A stretch of 7,972 nucleotides of DNA from DASQDN01 sp035630195 (GCA_035630195.1 DASQLD010000686.1:1-7972); one strand, 5' to 3'. Positions 1 to 7,259 are shown, numbered from the stretch's first letter. Numbers and translations: made by a program. The notes: generated by a model not told the origin, from the sequence alone.

Positions 1-1310
1 CCGGCTACGCCAATACGGTAATCCGGATTGAGAAACAATGCCATCAACGTGATCCCGGCCAGCAAAGCAGCGATTACAGCTCCTGGAATTCCAAGAGGGC
101 TGACGTAGGGTCGTGCCAAGCCGGGAGCCTTCTTTCGCAACAGGATGTATGACGCCATCTGGAGAATATACGCCAGCACTGCGCCGAACACGGCCATATT
201 CAAAAGAGTCGCGCCGACCGATCCTGATGGCCCTGAAACGCGTATAGCGATCGCCGCGCTGAAGCCTAATACCGACCCCGCGATGAGCGCTCGATGCGGA
301 GTGTGACGCTTGCCGTGAGTGACAGATAGCCATTCGGGGAAATATCCCGCACGCGCCAGTGAGTAGATCTGGCGCCCATAGGCATAGAGGATCGCGTGAA
401 AGCTCGCAATCAGGCCGGTTACGGCGAACAACGCCAATGCGCGTGATCCAAGTCCCGACCCGAAGATACTCTGAAATCCCAGAAAGAGCGGTTCCGAGGA
501 ACGGCCGACCTCAGCCACTCCCGGTGCAATACCGGCGCTGAGGATGGAAGTCAACAGCGAACAGATCACAAGCGTCACAAGAGACCAGAGAATGCCGCGA
601 GGCATGTCACGGCTAGGCTCGCGTGTCTCCTCTGCCGCAAGCGGCAATTGCTCGATCCCCAGATAGAGCCAAAGAGCGAATGGCAGGGAAGCAAAAACAC
701 CGCGAGCTCCACGCGCAAAGAAGGTTTCGTCTGCCAGCGCCCAGCGGCGCAGATCGAGCAACGGGATGGCTCCTGCGTAGAAGACGGCGAGCACTGCTAA
801 TGCACAGACGGTTGTGATCATCGAAACTCGGAAGGACATCTCGACACCCCAGATATTCAGGACCACAAACACGATGTAACACATCAGCCACCAGACCGGT
901 TCATAGGCGGGCGCGGTACCAAAAATTGCGCCGAGATATCCGCCTATCCCGACCACGATCGTAGCCGGCGTAAGGATGTATTCGAGGTTCTCGGCAAGAC
1001 CGGTGACATATCCGCCCCAAGGTCCCATGCTTGCTCGCGCGAACGAGTACGCGCCTCCAGTGTGCGGCAACGCAGCGGACATTTCGGCGACACTGAAGCA
1101 CAGGCCGGTATAGAGGATCGTCATCAGAACGACCGCGGTGAGAAACCCGCCGAAACCGCCCGCGGCCAACCCGAAGTTCCATCCGAAGAAATCGCCGGAG
1201 ATCACTGCACCGACGCCTAGAGCCCATAAGTGGAAGACGCCCGCGTGGCGCTTCAAGGACCGTTCAGCGAACCATGCGGCCTTACGCTCGCGATACGAAA
1301 TGGATGGCAC
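1..1310 (-). CDS. Ethanolamine permease-like APC-family amino acid/amine transporter (3' end cut by window edge)
   Basis: This is an inner-membrane secondary transporter of the APC superfamily, probably taking up ethanolamine or a related small amine or amino acid. The minus-strand frame is open across the whole stretch, giving about 436 residues; family members are usually 450-480, so only a short C-terminal tail is missing. Visible family motifs are ISGDFFGWNFGL near residues 37-48, PHTGGAYSFAR near 82-92, LGIEQLPLAAEE near 218-229, and GLIASFHAILYAYGRQIYS near 300-318. Hydrophobic segments alternate with short loops throughout. The frame runs back into the TAA stop of the dehydrogenase, and the only plausible start after it is GTG at 1308-1310. 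No clear Shine-Dalgarno precedes this start, and the gap to the upstream gene is 12 nt, so translation may be coupled. It is the third gene of the cytochrome-quinoprotein operon. The family call is confident; the exact substrate is inferred from resemblance to Eat-type permeases. Confidence 0.88.
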   Translation of the reverse strand, partial: MPSISYRERKAAWFAERSLKRHAGVFHLWALGVGAVISGDFFGWNFGLAAGGFGGFLTAVVLMTILYTGLCFSVAEMSAALPHTGGAYSFARASMGPWGGYVTGLAENLEYILTPATIVVGIGGYLGAIFGTAPAYEPVWWLMCYIVFVVLNIWGVEMSFRVSMITTVCALAVLAVFYAGAIPLLDLRRWALADETFFARGARGVFASLPFALWLYLGIEQLPLAAEETREPSRDMPRGILWSLVTLVICSLLTSILSAGIAPGVAEVGRSSEPLFLGFQSIFGSGLGSRALALFAVTGLIASFHAILYAYGRQIYSLARAGYFPEWLSVTHGKRHTPHRALIAGSVLGFSAAIAIRVSGPSGSVGATLLNMAVFGAVLAYILQMASYILLRKKAPGLARPYVSPLGIPGAVIAALLAGITLMALFLNPDYRIGVA

Positions 1311-1322
1311 TAAGAAGTGAGT

Positions 1323-2951
1323 TTACTGGTCCGGTAATCCGAAAGTGAAAACTCCATGTCCACTAGCAATCGAGACGTACTGACGAGCATCGACAGACCA
1401 CGTGATCGGAGACGAAATCACTTGACCGCCCAGGTAGCGAGTCCACAATAGCTTGCCGTCCTTGGCGTTGAGTACGAAGAAGTGCCCCTCGCGATTGCCT
1501 GAGAAAACGAGATTCGATGCCGTCGTCAAGATTCCGCTGTCGCTTACGTCGGACATCTTGTATTCCCAGACCCGCTTGCCGGTTGCAGGATCCAAAGCGC
1601 GAACGGCGCCATAGCCGGCTTCAGGTCCCCACGTCCGAATTTCCCGCCGCGAGATCGCGGGCAGATCTGCCTTGACACTGCCGCCCGAGAACCATTTACC
1701 CGGTTCGTATTCCTGATGCCACGTGTAGTAAATACCCGGATAGTCTTCCCAAGCGTTGACGTAGAACAAGTTCGTAATTGGACTGAATGAGGGCGCGTAC
1801 CAATTGGTCCCTCCCTGCACTCCGGGATAGGTCAGTGAACCTTTTGCACTCGGTTCCCTACCTTCCGCCTTGACCGGCCGTCCACGGTCATCGAGACCCT
1901 TCGCCCAAGTTTGTTTGACGAATTGCTCACCCCGGAGAAACTCGCCGGTAGCACGGTCCAGTACGTAGAAGAAACCATTGCGATTCGCCCAGAGCATTGT
2001 CGATCGGCGCTGTCCCTTCCAATCGAGATCTGCAAGAACCGGAATCTGTACGGCATCGAAATCCCATCCGTCGTTCGGAGTGAACTGGAAGTGCCATTTC
2101 AGTTTGCCGGTGTCCGGATCTAGCGCGACCACGGAATCCGAATAAAGATTGTCGCCGCGGCGCATGGATGGATTCCAATCCGGTCCTGGGTTCCCGAGGC
2201 CCCAATAGGTGAGGTTCAAAACGGGGTCGTATGAGCCCGTGACCCAGACGGAAGCCCCACCTCGCTTCCAGGAATCGCCAGCCCAAGTATCGTGTCCCGG
2301 CTCACCCGGACCGGGAACTGCGTGGAACCTCCAGACCTCACGTCCGGTCTTTGCGTCAAATGCAGCGATAAATCCTCGGATTCCCATCTCGCCGCCTGCT
2401 GGACCGATTAAGATCTTGTCTTTGATCGCGAGCGGCGCCAGTGTCAGCGAGTAGCCAGTTCGGTATTCAACGACTTGAACGTCCCATTGTTTACGTCCCG
2501 TGCTCGCGTCGAGCGCAATCAGACGGCCGTCGAGCGTCCCCATATACAACGTGTTGTCGAGAATCGCCAAGCCGCGATTGACACGCCCGCAGCATGGGGT
2601 AAGGCCTGCCGGCAACTGATGCCGGTATGTCCAAAAGACGCGACCGGTGCGCGCGTCAATTGCGACAACATCGTTGGGCGGATCGGTGAGATACATGACG
2701 CCATCGACAACAAGCGGCGTTGCTTCGAGCTTCTCGAGCGAGTTTGCCTGCCATACCCACTTCAGCTCGAGTTTGCGGGCATTTGCCGGCGTAATCTCAG
2801 ACAAGGCGCTGTGATGCGTACTGGAATAGGACCCGTTGTAGGTCAACCAATTATGCGGTTCCGCATCGGCGCTCCGTAGCCTCTCGGGCGATACCTGTCC
2901 ATAGAGCGCTGCCACCGCCATTGCTGCCAGAGTCATTCGCAGGACGTTCAT
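1323..2951 (-). CDS. PQQ-dependent alcohol dehydrogenase (methanol/ethanol dehydrogenase family, lanthanide-type metal site)
   Basis: This periplasmic quinoprotein of 542 residues is expected to oxidise a primary alcohol to an aldehyde and pass electrons to a cytochrome c. A hydrophobic N-terminus (about residues 1-19) looks like a Sec signal peptide. The rest shows beta-propeller repeats of the pattern ALDxxTGxxxW (near 98, 147, 198, 276, 452 and 495). Family active-site residues are present: the vicinal cysteines C120-C121, metal ligand E188 in GGEMGIRG, metal ligand N254 in GNPGPDWN, catalytic D297 in NDGWDFD, and the NRNGFFYVLDR and GGTNW segments. The Asp two residues after the catalytic Asp (D299) is the hallmark of lanthanide-dependent members; calcium-dependent MxaF has Ala there. 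Length is slightly below the usual 570-600. The ATG overlaps the cytochrome stop (ATGA) and has a GGGGA ribosome site 5 nt upstream. No PQQ synthesis genes or aldehyde dehydrogenase lie in the window. Substrate is unknown. Confidence 0.93.
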   Translation of the reverse strand: MNVLRMTLAAMAVAALYGQVSPERLRSADAEPHNWLTYNGSYSSTHHSALSEITPANARKLELKWVWQANSLEKLEATPLVVDGVMYLTDPPNDVVAIDARTGRVFWTYRHQLPAGLTPCCGRVNRGLAILDNTLYMGTLDGRLIALDASTGRKQWDVQVVEYRTGYSLTLAPLAIKDKILIGPAGGEMGIRGFIAAFDAKTGREVWRFHAVPGPGEPGHDTWAGDSWKRGGASVWVTGSYDPVLNLTYWGLGNPGPDWNPSMRRGDNLYSDSVVALDPDTGKLKWHFQFTPNDGWDFDAVQIPVLADLDWKGQRRSTMLWANRNGFFYVLDRATGEFLRGEQFVKQTWAKGLDDRGRPVKAEGREPSAKGSLTYPGVQGGTNWYAPSFSPITNLFYVNAWEDYPGIYYTWHQEYEPGKWFSGGSVKADLPAISRREIRTWGPEAGYGAVRALDPATGKRVWEYKMSDVSDSGILTTASNLVFSGNREGHFFVLNAKDGKLLWTRYLGGQVISSPITWSVDARQYVSIASGHGVFTFGLPDQ

Positions 2952-3727
2952 TGTTTTCCCCTGAGTCCTATCAAATAGGCGACTAAGTCCTCAATTTGTG
3001 TCGCCGACAACTTGCCTGTGAAACTAGGCATCGGCGATTCGCGGATGAGTTCCGAATCTGCGATGTCACGACGCAGGACCGACATCAATTGCCCGCGCTC
3101 GTCTCGGATCTGTATGGAATGTGTATCTTCGTTTAACCGGACTCCGATGAGCTTTCGCCCGGAAATCGTTCGTACTGCAACGCTCCAGAACTCCGAGGAA
3201 ACATTTGCATTCGGATCGACTATTGCGATTTGCAGTGCGACCCCGGAAAGTCTCAGTCCAACGGTAGTCAGATCCGGTCCTGATAATCCGCCTTGTTCGC
3301 CGATGGAATGACATGCCGCACAATTCGCACGAAATAACGCTGCGCCCAACTGGGAGTTCCCTTTCGTATGGCTGGCCCCGTGCGCAATCGACAATGCCCG
3401 GATGTGGGTCACAAGCTCCCAGATTTGCAGCCCGCTGAATGAAAATCCCGGCATGGACGTACCTGCCACACCTTTAGAGATGGTTTGAAATATGGCTTCA
3501 TCGGAGCTCCCGCGACGGAAGATCCCAGAGTTGAGACCGGGACCCGCGCCTGTGCCCGCGCCGTCCGGACCGTGGCAACCCGCACACTGGGCGCGAAACA
3601 GCTTAGCGCCTGCCATAGCGTGTTGGGGACCTGTGTAGGGATTGACGGAAGTGTCGCTGCCGTGCTGGCCCGCCGTTAGAGGAACGCAGAGCAAAAGGAC
3701 AAGCCCGGCAAGTTTATTCCCGCACAT
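2948..3727 (-). CDS. Periplasmic di-haem cytochrome c, probable electron acceptor of the quinoprotein
   Basis: This 259-residue secreted cytochrome has two c-type haem domains. Residues 1-20 form a signal peptide with a hydrophobic core (LAGLVLLLCVPL) and a likely cleavage after TAG. Domain 1 (about 36-113) has the haem motif C48-A-G-C-H52 and a probable axial ligand M92 in TSMPGF. Domain 2 (about 124-258) has C136-A-A-C-H140 and probable ligand M233 in SPMPSF, with a long insert containing IVDPNANVS. That insert resembles the haem-binding domain found in Planctomycetes, Verrucomicrobia and Acidobacteria (TIGR02603-like, recalled and not searched). An in-frame TAA four codons upstream makes ATG 3727 the most upstream possible start. 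It is the first gene of the operon and overlaps the dehydrogenase by 4 nt, so it most likely carries electrons from the reduced quinoprotein towards a terminal oxidase. No Shine-Dalgarno precedes the ATG. Confidence 0.92.
   Translation of the reverse strand: MCGNKLAGLVLLLCVPLTAGQHGSDTSVNPYTGPQHAMAGAKLFRAQCAGCHGPDGAGTGAGPGLNSGIFRRGSSDEAIFQTISKGVAGTSMPGFSFSGLQIWELVTHIRALSIAHGASHTKGNSQLGAALFRANCAACHSIGEQGGLSGPDLTTVGLRLSGVALQIAIVDPNANVSSEFWSVAVRTISGRKLIGVRLNEDTHSIQIRDERGQLMSVLRRDIADSELIRESPMPSFTGKLSATQIEDLVAYLIGLRGKQ
2957..2961 (-). promoter_or_regulatory. Shine-Dalgarno of the quinoprotein gene
   Basis: GGGGA on the minus strand lies 5 nt before the ATG at 2951-2949, inside the end of the cytochrome gene. 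With the ATGA stop/start overlap it supports translational coupling and fixes this start. Confidence 0.6.
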
Positions 3728-3829
3728 GGCTGCAGGTTATATCACAAGACGCATCTCGGACGTAGAAGCCCAACTGAAATCAGAAATGCGGTACGCTAAG
3801 TGCTAGGGGTTACCGTCGTGGCCGGGGCA
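3728..3829. promoter_or_regulatory. Divergent intergenic region between the quinoprotein operon and the MEDS gene
   Basis: This stretch separates two divergently transcribed units: 72 nt if the MEDS gene starts at GTG 3800, 102 nt if it starts at ATG 3830. It must hold promoters for both directions unless the MEDS gene is read from elsewhere. I see the extended -10 for the minus strand, but no convincing sigma70-type pair for the plus strand and no strong palindromic operator. Confidence 0.5.
3736..3744 (-). promoter_or_regulatory. Candidate extended -10 promoter of the cytochrome-quinoprotein-permease operon
   Basis: The minus strand reads TGATATAAC, a match to the extended -10 consensus TGnTATAAT with only the last base differing. 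No good -35 hexamer lies 17 nt upstream, as is usual for extended -10 promoters. Only 8 nt separate the element from the cytochrome ATG at 3727, so transcription would begin at or just before the ATG and the message could be leaderless. This agrees with the absence of a Shine-Dalgarno there. It was found by eye. Confidence 0.45.
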
Positions 3830-4636
3830 ATGCAATCCGCAGACATCTCATTCGACCGGGCTGAAACGTGTCACAGCATTGAACCGCGTGATCATGTCGT
3901 TCAACTTTACCGGCCGGGGACCGACCAACTCTTTCGGAATGTGGGGCGTTATCTGTCGGAAGGTCTGCGTTGCGGCGAAACTTGTATCGTCATTGCAACC
4001 CGCGGGCACGTTAGCGGATTTCTTGAGCAGTTAACCATTGGCGGCCTTGACCCGCTTAAGCTGATCCAACAAGATCAGCTTGTCATCATGGATGCCCACG
4101 AAACGCTCGCCGAGTTCATGATGGAAGGACAGCCCAGCAAGCCACTTTTCGAACAAAGTGTTGGACGCGCAGTGCGCGGTCTGCGCGCGCGGAGGTCTAC
4201 GACTTCCCTTCGTGCCTATGGAGAGATGGTTGGAGTCCTCTGGACGAACGCCCAGTACTCGGCGGCCATGGCGCTTGAAGATATGTGGAACGATTTGTTG
4301 CATGAGACCACCTTCAGCCTTTTTTGCAGCTATCCCATAGATGTCTTTGAGAAGTCATTTCACCGTTGTGATGTGGACGCGGTTATGTGCAGTCACACGC
4401 ACATGATGTCGAATGGGAAGAATGTTGCCCTCGAGACCGCCGTTTCCCGTGCGATAGATGAGACCTCGGAGCTAGGAGCGAGCGATTGGAAGGAACGCTT
4501 CCAAACTGCCGAACATCCCTCCTGGGCACAGTCTTTGGGCGGTGAAGCTTTGATTCTTTGGATTCGCGAGAATCATTCACAGTCGGCCGATGATATTCTT
4601 CGTCGAGCCCGCGCCTACTACGAGGGCGCGCAATAA
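3800..4636 (+). CDS. Stand-alone MEDS-domain sensory protein
   Basis: This soluble protein of up to 278 residues contains a MEDS domain (methanogen/methylotroph, DcmR sensory), a family proposed to sense small organic or hydrocarbon-derived ligands. Conserved family segments are DHVVQLY (31-37), CIVIATRGH (62-70), LVIMDAHETLAEFMMEG (94-110), LRAYGEMVGVLW (137-148), ALEDMWNDLL (158-167) and FSLFCSYPI (172-180). The last 80-90 residues match nothing I recognise. No helix-turn-helix or kinase module is visible, unlike DcmR, which has a DNA-binding part. An in-frame TAA sits directly before GTG 3800, so that is the longest possible form; GTG 3818 and ATG 3830 are alternatives. ATG 3830 leaves 20 residues before the conserved block and may be the real start. 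None has a clear ribosome site. The gene is divergent from the quinoprotein operon and 109 nt upstream of a histidine kinase, suggesting a shared signalling role. Confidence 0.85.
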   Translation: MLGVTVVAGAMQSADISFDRAETCHSIEPRDHVVQLYRPGTDQLFRNVGRYLSEGLRCGETCIVIATRGHVSGFLEQLTIGGLDPLKLIQQDQLVIMDAHETLAEFMMEGQPSKPLFEQSVGRAVRGLRARRSTTSLRAYGEMVGVLWTNAQYSAAMALEDMWNDLLHETTFSLFCSYPIDVFEKSFHRCDVDAVMCSHTHMMSNGKNVALETAVSRAIDETSELGASDWKERFQTAEHPSWAQSLGGEALILWIRENHSQSADDILRRARAYYEGAQ

Positions 4637-4672
4637 GATTGTACGCGTGCGAAACGGGACTTGTGCAAACAT

Positions 4673-4708
4673 GAAGTTTGGACATGTTCCATGCGGCCTT
4701 GAAGTTTG
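4673..4708 (+). repeat. Pair of GAAGTTTG direct repeats upstream of the kinase gene
   Basis: GAAGTTTG occurs at 4673-4680 and again at 4701-4708, 28 nt apart. The first copy lies in the loop of a short inverted repeat, ACATG (4669-4673) and CATGT (4683-4687). The second copy overlaps the candidate -35 of the kinase promoter. Eight-base matches can arise by chance in a gap this size, so a regulatory role is only a possibility. Confidence 0.2.
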
Positions 4709-4728
4709 CTCGCGCTCGCATCTATAGA
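4699..4728 (+). promoter_or_regulatory. Candidate sigma70-like promoter for the histidine kinase gene
   Basis: TTGAAG (4699-4704) and TATAGA (4723-4728) are separated by 18 nt; each matches four of six consensus bases. The expected transcript start is about 4735, some 10 nt before the ATG at 4746. If real, the kinase can be expressed separately from the MEDS gene. It was identified by eye only. Confidence 0.33.
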
Positions 4729-4745
4729 GAGCTTCCTGTGTTGCG

Positions 4746-7259
4746 ATGAGTCTCTGTCACGGCAGTCCTCGCGAATTGCAGCAATTCCTGAAGGATTTGG
4801 AGCAACGGGCCTCGGACGCGTCCGGAAACATCCAAAATAGGGCGGCCGCTACATCACTTGCCGGGAAGGAAGAACTTCTTCACATACAGTCCCTGATCTT
4901 CGAAAGCATGACGGAAGGTGTCAGCGTCATTGACGCCGACGGGCACATTCTGTATACGAACCTCGCCGAAGATCGCATGTTCGGTTATGAGCGGGGAGCC
5001 TTGCGCGGTCAGCACAACAAGATTCAGGATGCATTTTCGCCTGAGGAGCGAGCAGCGCGGGATGCGGACGTCTTGAACGCGCTCGGAACGGGAAACGCAT
5101 GGGTAGGCGATTGGCTCAACTGCAAGAAAGATGGAACCCGGTTCCATACGCATGTTCGCATAATCCCCACGCACTTCAAGGGACAGAATTACTATGTCCG
5201 GGTACGAGAGAACATCGCCAGCCGCACCCGGGCGGAACAGCCGTTGAAGGAAGAAGAACTACTTTACCGGCGCCTGTTTGAGGCTGCTCGAGACGGAATT
5301 CTCATCGTTAATGATGCAGGCCGATATTTCGATGTGAACGAGAGCTTCTGCCGTATCCTCAAAGCGCCACGCGAGAGACTGATCGGCGCCTACTTTGGCG
5401 AGTTCATTCCGGCGAATCGTTTGCACGAAGCAGAGGAAGCTTTTGCGCGTCTCCAGCGAGGGGAGGATACGCCCGTTGATTTCCCCTTGCGAGCTGTTGA
5501 TGGGGAGATTGTCGAGCTGGAGTGGACGTCTTCGTCCGATTATCTTCCCGGATTATATTTCTGTACGTGCCGCGACATCACGGCGCGTAAACGCGTCGAA
5601 GAGACCCTCCGAAATCGGGAAGCGCAAACCAGCACCCTGCTGGCGCATTTGCCTGATATCGTGACGCGGTGCGACCGGTCTCTCCAGTTTTTGTACGTTA
5701 GCCCGGCGGTTGAACATGTCACCGGCCTTCCCCCAGAACATTACATTGGCAAAACACACCTTGAGGCAGGCTTGCCCGAAGAAGTAGCGCGGCGTTTACG
5801 TTCAAGCCTGACAGTCATCTTCGATACGGCGCAAATCGATACCTTGGAATTTGAGCTTGACAGCCCGCAGGGTAAGCGACAGTTTCATGCCATTGGCGTC
5901 CCGGAATTCGGTGTCGACGGCGACGTAGAGTCCGTGCTTTCCATAGTGCGCGATGTCACGGAACGAAATGAACTGCTTCGAAGGGAACGTACGGCGAGGG
6001 AGACTGCGGAGCTTCTGAATACTGTCGGCCCGCTATTGGCGGTGGAACTCGACCTGAACCGCCTGGTACAGTCGGTCACCGACGTGGCTACTCGGCTTGT
6101 CGGAGCGGAGTTTGGCGCGCTCTTCCATAACGTACTGAATGAACAGGGCGAGTCCTACATGCTCTACACTCTTTCCGGTGTGCCTCGTGAAGCATTCTCG
6201 AAGTTTCCAATGCCTCGCAACACGTCCATTTTCTCGCCTACCTTTCGTGGTGAAGGTGTTGTGCGCAGCGATGACATCACAAAAGATCCAAGATACGGAA
6301 AGAACCCGCCCTATCGAGGAATGCCCGCTGGCCACCTCCCGGTTCGAAGCTATCTCGCCGCGCCCGTAGTATCGCGGTCTGGAGAAGTTCTCGGCGGGTT
6401 GTTTTTCGGGAACTCTACTCCAGGAGTTTTCACAGAACAGCATGAGCAGCTAGTTTCCGGCATCGCGGCGCAAGCCTCCATCGCCATGGACAATGCCCGG
6501 CTCTTTGAGCAGGTAAGAAATGAGCGGGAACGGGTCGAGGCGACGAACCTTGCACTCCGCCGAGCTAACTCGGATCTGGAACAATTTGCGTATTCGGCCT
6601 CGCACGATTTGCAGGAGCCTCTCCGCATGGTTTCGGTTTACAGTCAGATGCTCAAGAAGAAATTTTCTGGGCAACTTGGCGAGCAGGGTGAGGAGTTCAT
6701 CAGTTACACCGTGCAAGGGGCCACGCGCATGGAGAACCTGGTGAGAGATCTGCTCGCTTATACTCGCGCCTCTACATCATCCGACGAGCCGCTGACGCTA
6801 GTGGACGCGAATGAAGCGCTGGCATACGCGCTCACGGGCTTGGAGCTCGCAATTAAGCAGGCGGGCGCAACTGTAACCTCGTCTCCTTTACCGAAAGTAA
6901 GAATACGTGCCATTCATCTCCAGCAACTTCTCCAGAACCTTATTAGCAATGCCCTGAAGTACCGAGGCAAGGAGCCCACGCGAATACATGTTGCCGCGGA
7001 ACGCAATAGCGGAGAATGGCTCTTCTCGGTGAGAGACAACGGAATCGGCATCGATCCGAAGTATAGAGAGCAGATTTTTGGGATCTTTAAACGGCTGCAC
7101 TCAGCCGCGGAGTATTGGGGGACCGGCATTGGCCTTGCAATCTGTCGGCGGATCGTCGACCGGGCAGGTGGGCGGATCTGGGTGGACTCCCAACTAGGAC
7201 AGGGAGCTACATTTTTTTTCACTCTTCCGGATGCGGGCAGTTCGGCAAGGGGGCAATAA
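4746..7259 (+). CDS. Soluble multi-sensor histidine kinase (PAS-PAS-PAS-GAF-HisKA-HATPase_c)
   Basis: This 837-residue cytosolic histidine kinase has no transmembrane segment or signal peptide. Domains in order: an N-terminal stretch with no assignment (1-45), PAS 1 (about 47-160), PAS 2 (173-285), PAS 3 (292-405), GAF (420-588), a helical linker (588-612), HisKA (610-675) and HATPase_c (715-828). The phosphoacceptor is H620 in YSASHDLQEPLR. The ATP site shows the N box with N731 and N735 (NLISNALK), the G1 box DNGIGID (764-770), the F box FGIFKRLH (778-785) and the G2 box GTGIGLAICRRIV (792-804). The catalytic core resembles kinases related to bacteriophytochromes. The GAF shows no clear chromophore cysteine, so light sensing is not supported. 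An in-frame TAG at 4725-4727 makes ATG 4746 the most upstream possible start; a clear ribosome site is lacking. There is no receiver domain, and its response regulator must be encoded elsewhere. It follows the MEDS gene and is convergent with xerC. Confidence 0.94.
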   Translation: MSLCHGSPRELQQFLKDLEQRASDASGNIQNRAAATSLAGKEELLHIQSLIFESMTEGVSVIDADGHILYTNLAEDRMFGYERGALRGQHNKIQDAFSPEERAARDADVLNALGTGNAWVGDWLNCKKDGTRFHTHVRIIPTHFKGQNYYVRVRENIASRTRAEQPLKEEELLYRRLFEAARDGILIVNDAGRYFDVNESFCRILKAPRERLIGAYFGEFIPANRLHEAEEAFARLQRGEDTPVDFPLRAVDGEIVELEWTSSSDYLPGLYFCTCRDITARKRVEETLRNREAQTSTLLAHLPDIVTRCDRSLQFLYVSPAVEHVTGLPPEHYIGKTHLEAGLPEEVARRLRSSLTVIFDTAQIDTLEFELDSPQGKRQFHAIGVPEFGVDGDVESVLSIVRDVTERNELLRRERTARETAELLNTVGPLLAVELDLNRLVQSVTDVATRLVGAEFGALFHNVLNEQGESYMLYTLSGVPREAFSKFPMPRNTSIFSPTFRGEGVVRSDDITKDPRYGKNPPYRGMPAGHLPVRSYLAAPVVSRSGEVLGGLFFGNSTPGVFTEQHEQLVSGIAAQASIAMDNARLFEQVRNERERVEATNLALRRANSDLEQFAYSASHDLQEPLRMVSVYSQMLKKKFSGQLGEQGEEFISYTVQGATRMENLVRDLLAYTRASTSSDEPLTLVDANEALAYALTGLELAIKQAGATVTSSPLPKVRIRAIHLQQLLQNLISNALKYRGKEPTRIHVAAERNSGEWLFSVRDNGIGIDPKYREQIFGIFKRLHSAAEYWGTGIGLAICRRIVDRAGGRIWVDSQLGQGATFFFTLPDAGSSARGQ

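Noticed and set aside
613..1227. Two minus-strand ORFs (613-891 and 901-1227) as small genes
   Set aside because: They lie in another frame of the permease gene, whose own frame is open over 1-1310 and gives clear APC-family motifs. The short ORFs are arginine-rich shadows without family features.
1911..2879. Plus-strand ORFs antisense to the quinoprotein gene, up to 134 residues
   Set aside because: They overlap a well-supported gene on the opposite strand and show no recognisable protein features or ribosome sites.
4634..4746. MEDS and kinase genes as one fusion protein split by a frameshift
   Set aside because: The MEDS frame ends in TAA at 4634-4636, the kinase frame has a TAG at 4725-4727 just before its ATG, and the 109 nt gap has no coding look. 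Two separate genes fit better.
5010..6520. Kinase as a bacteriophytochrome light sensor
   Set aside because: The catalytic core resembles that group, but there is no PHY domain and no identifiable chromophore cysteine; the sensory part is three PAS domains and a generic GAF.
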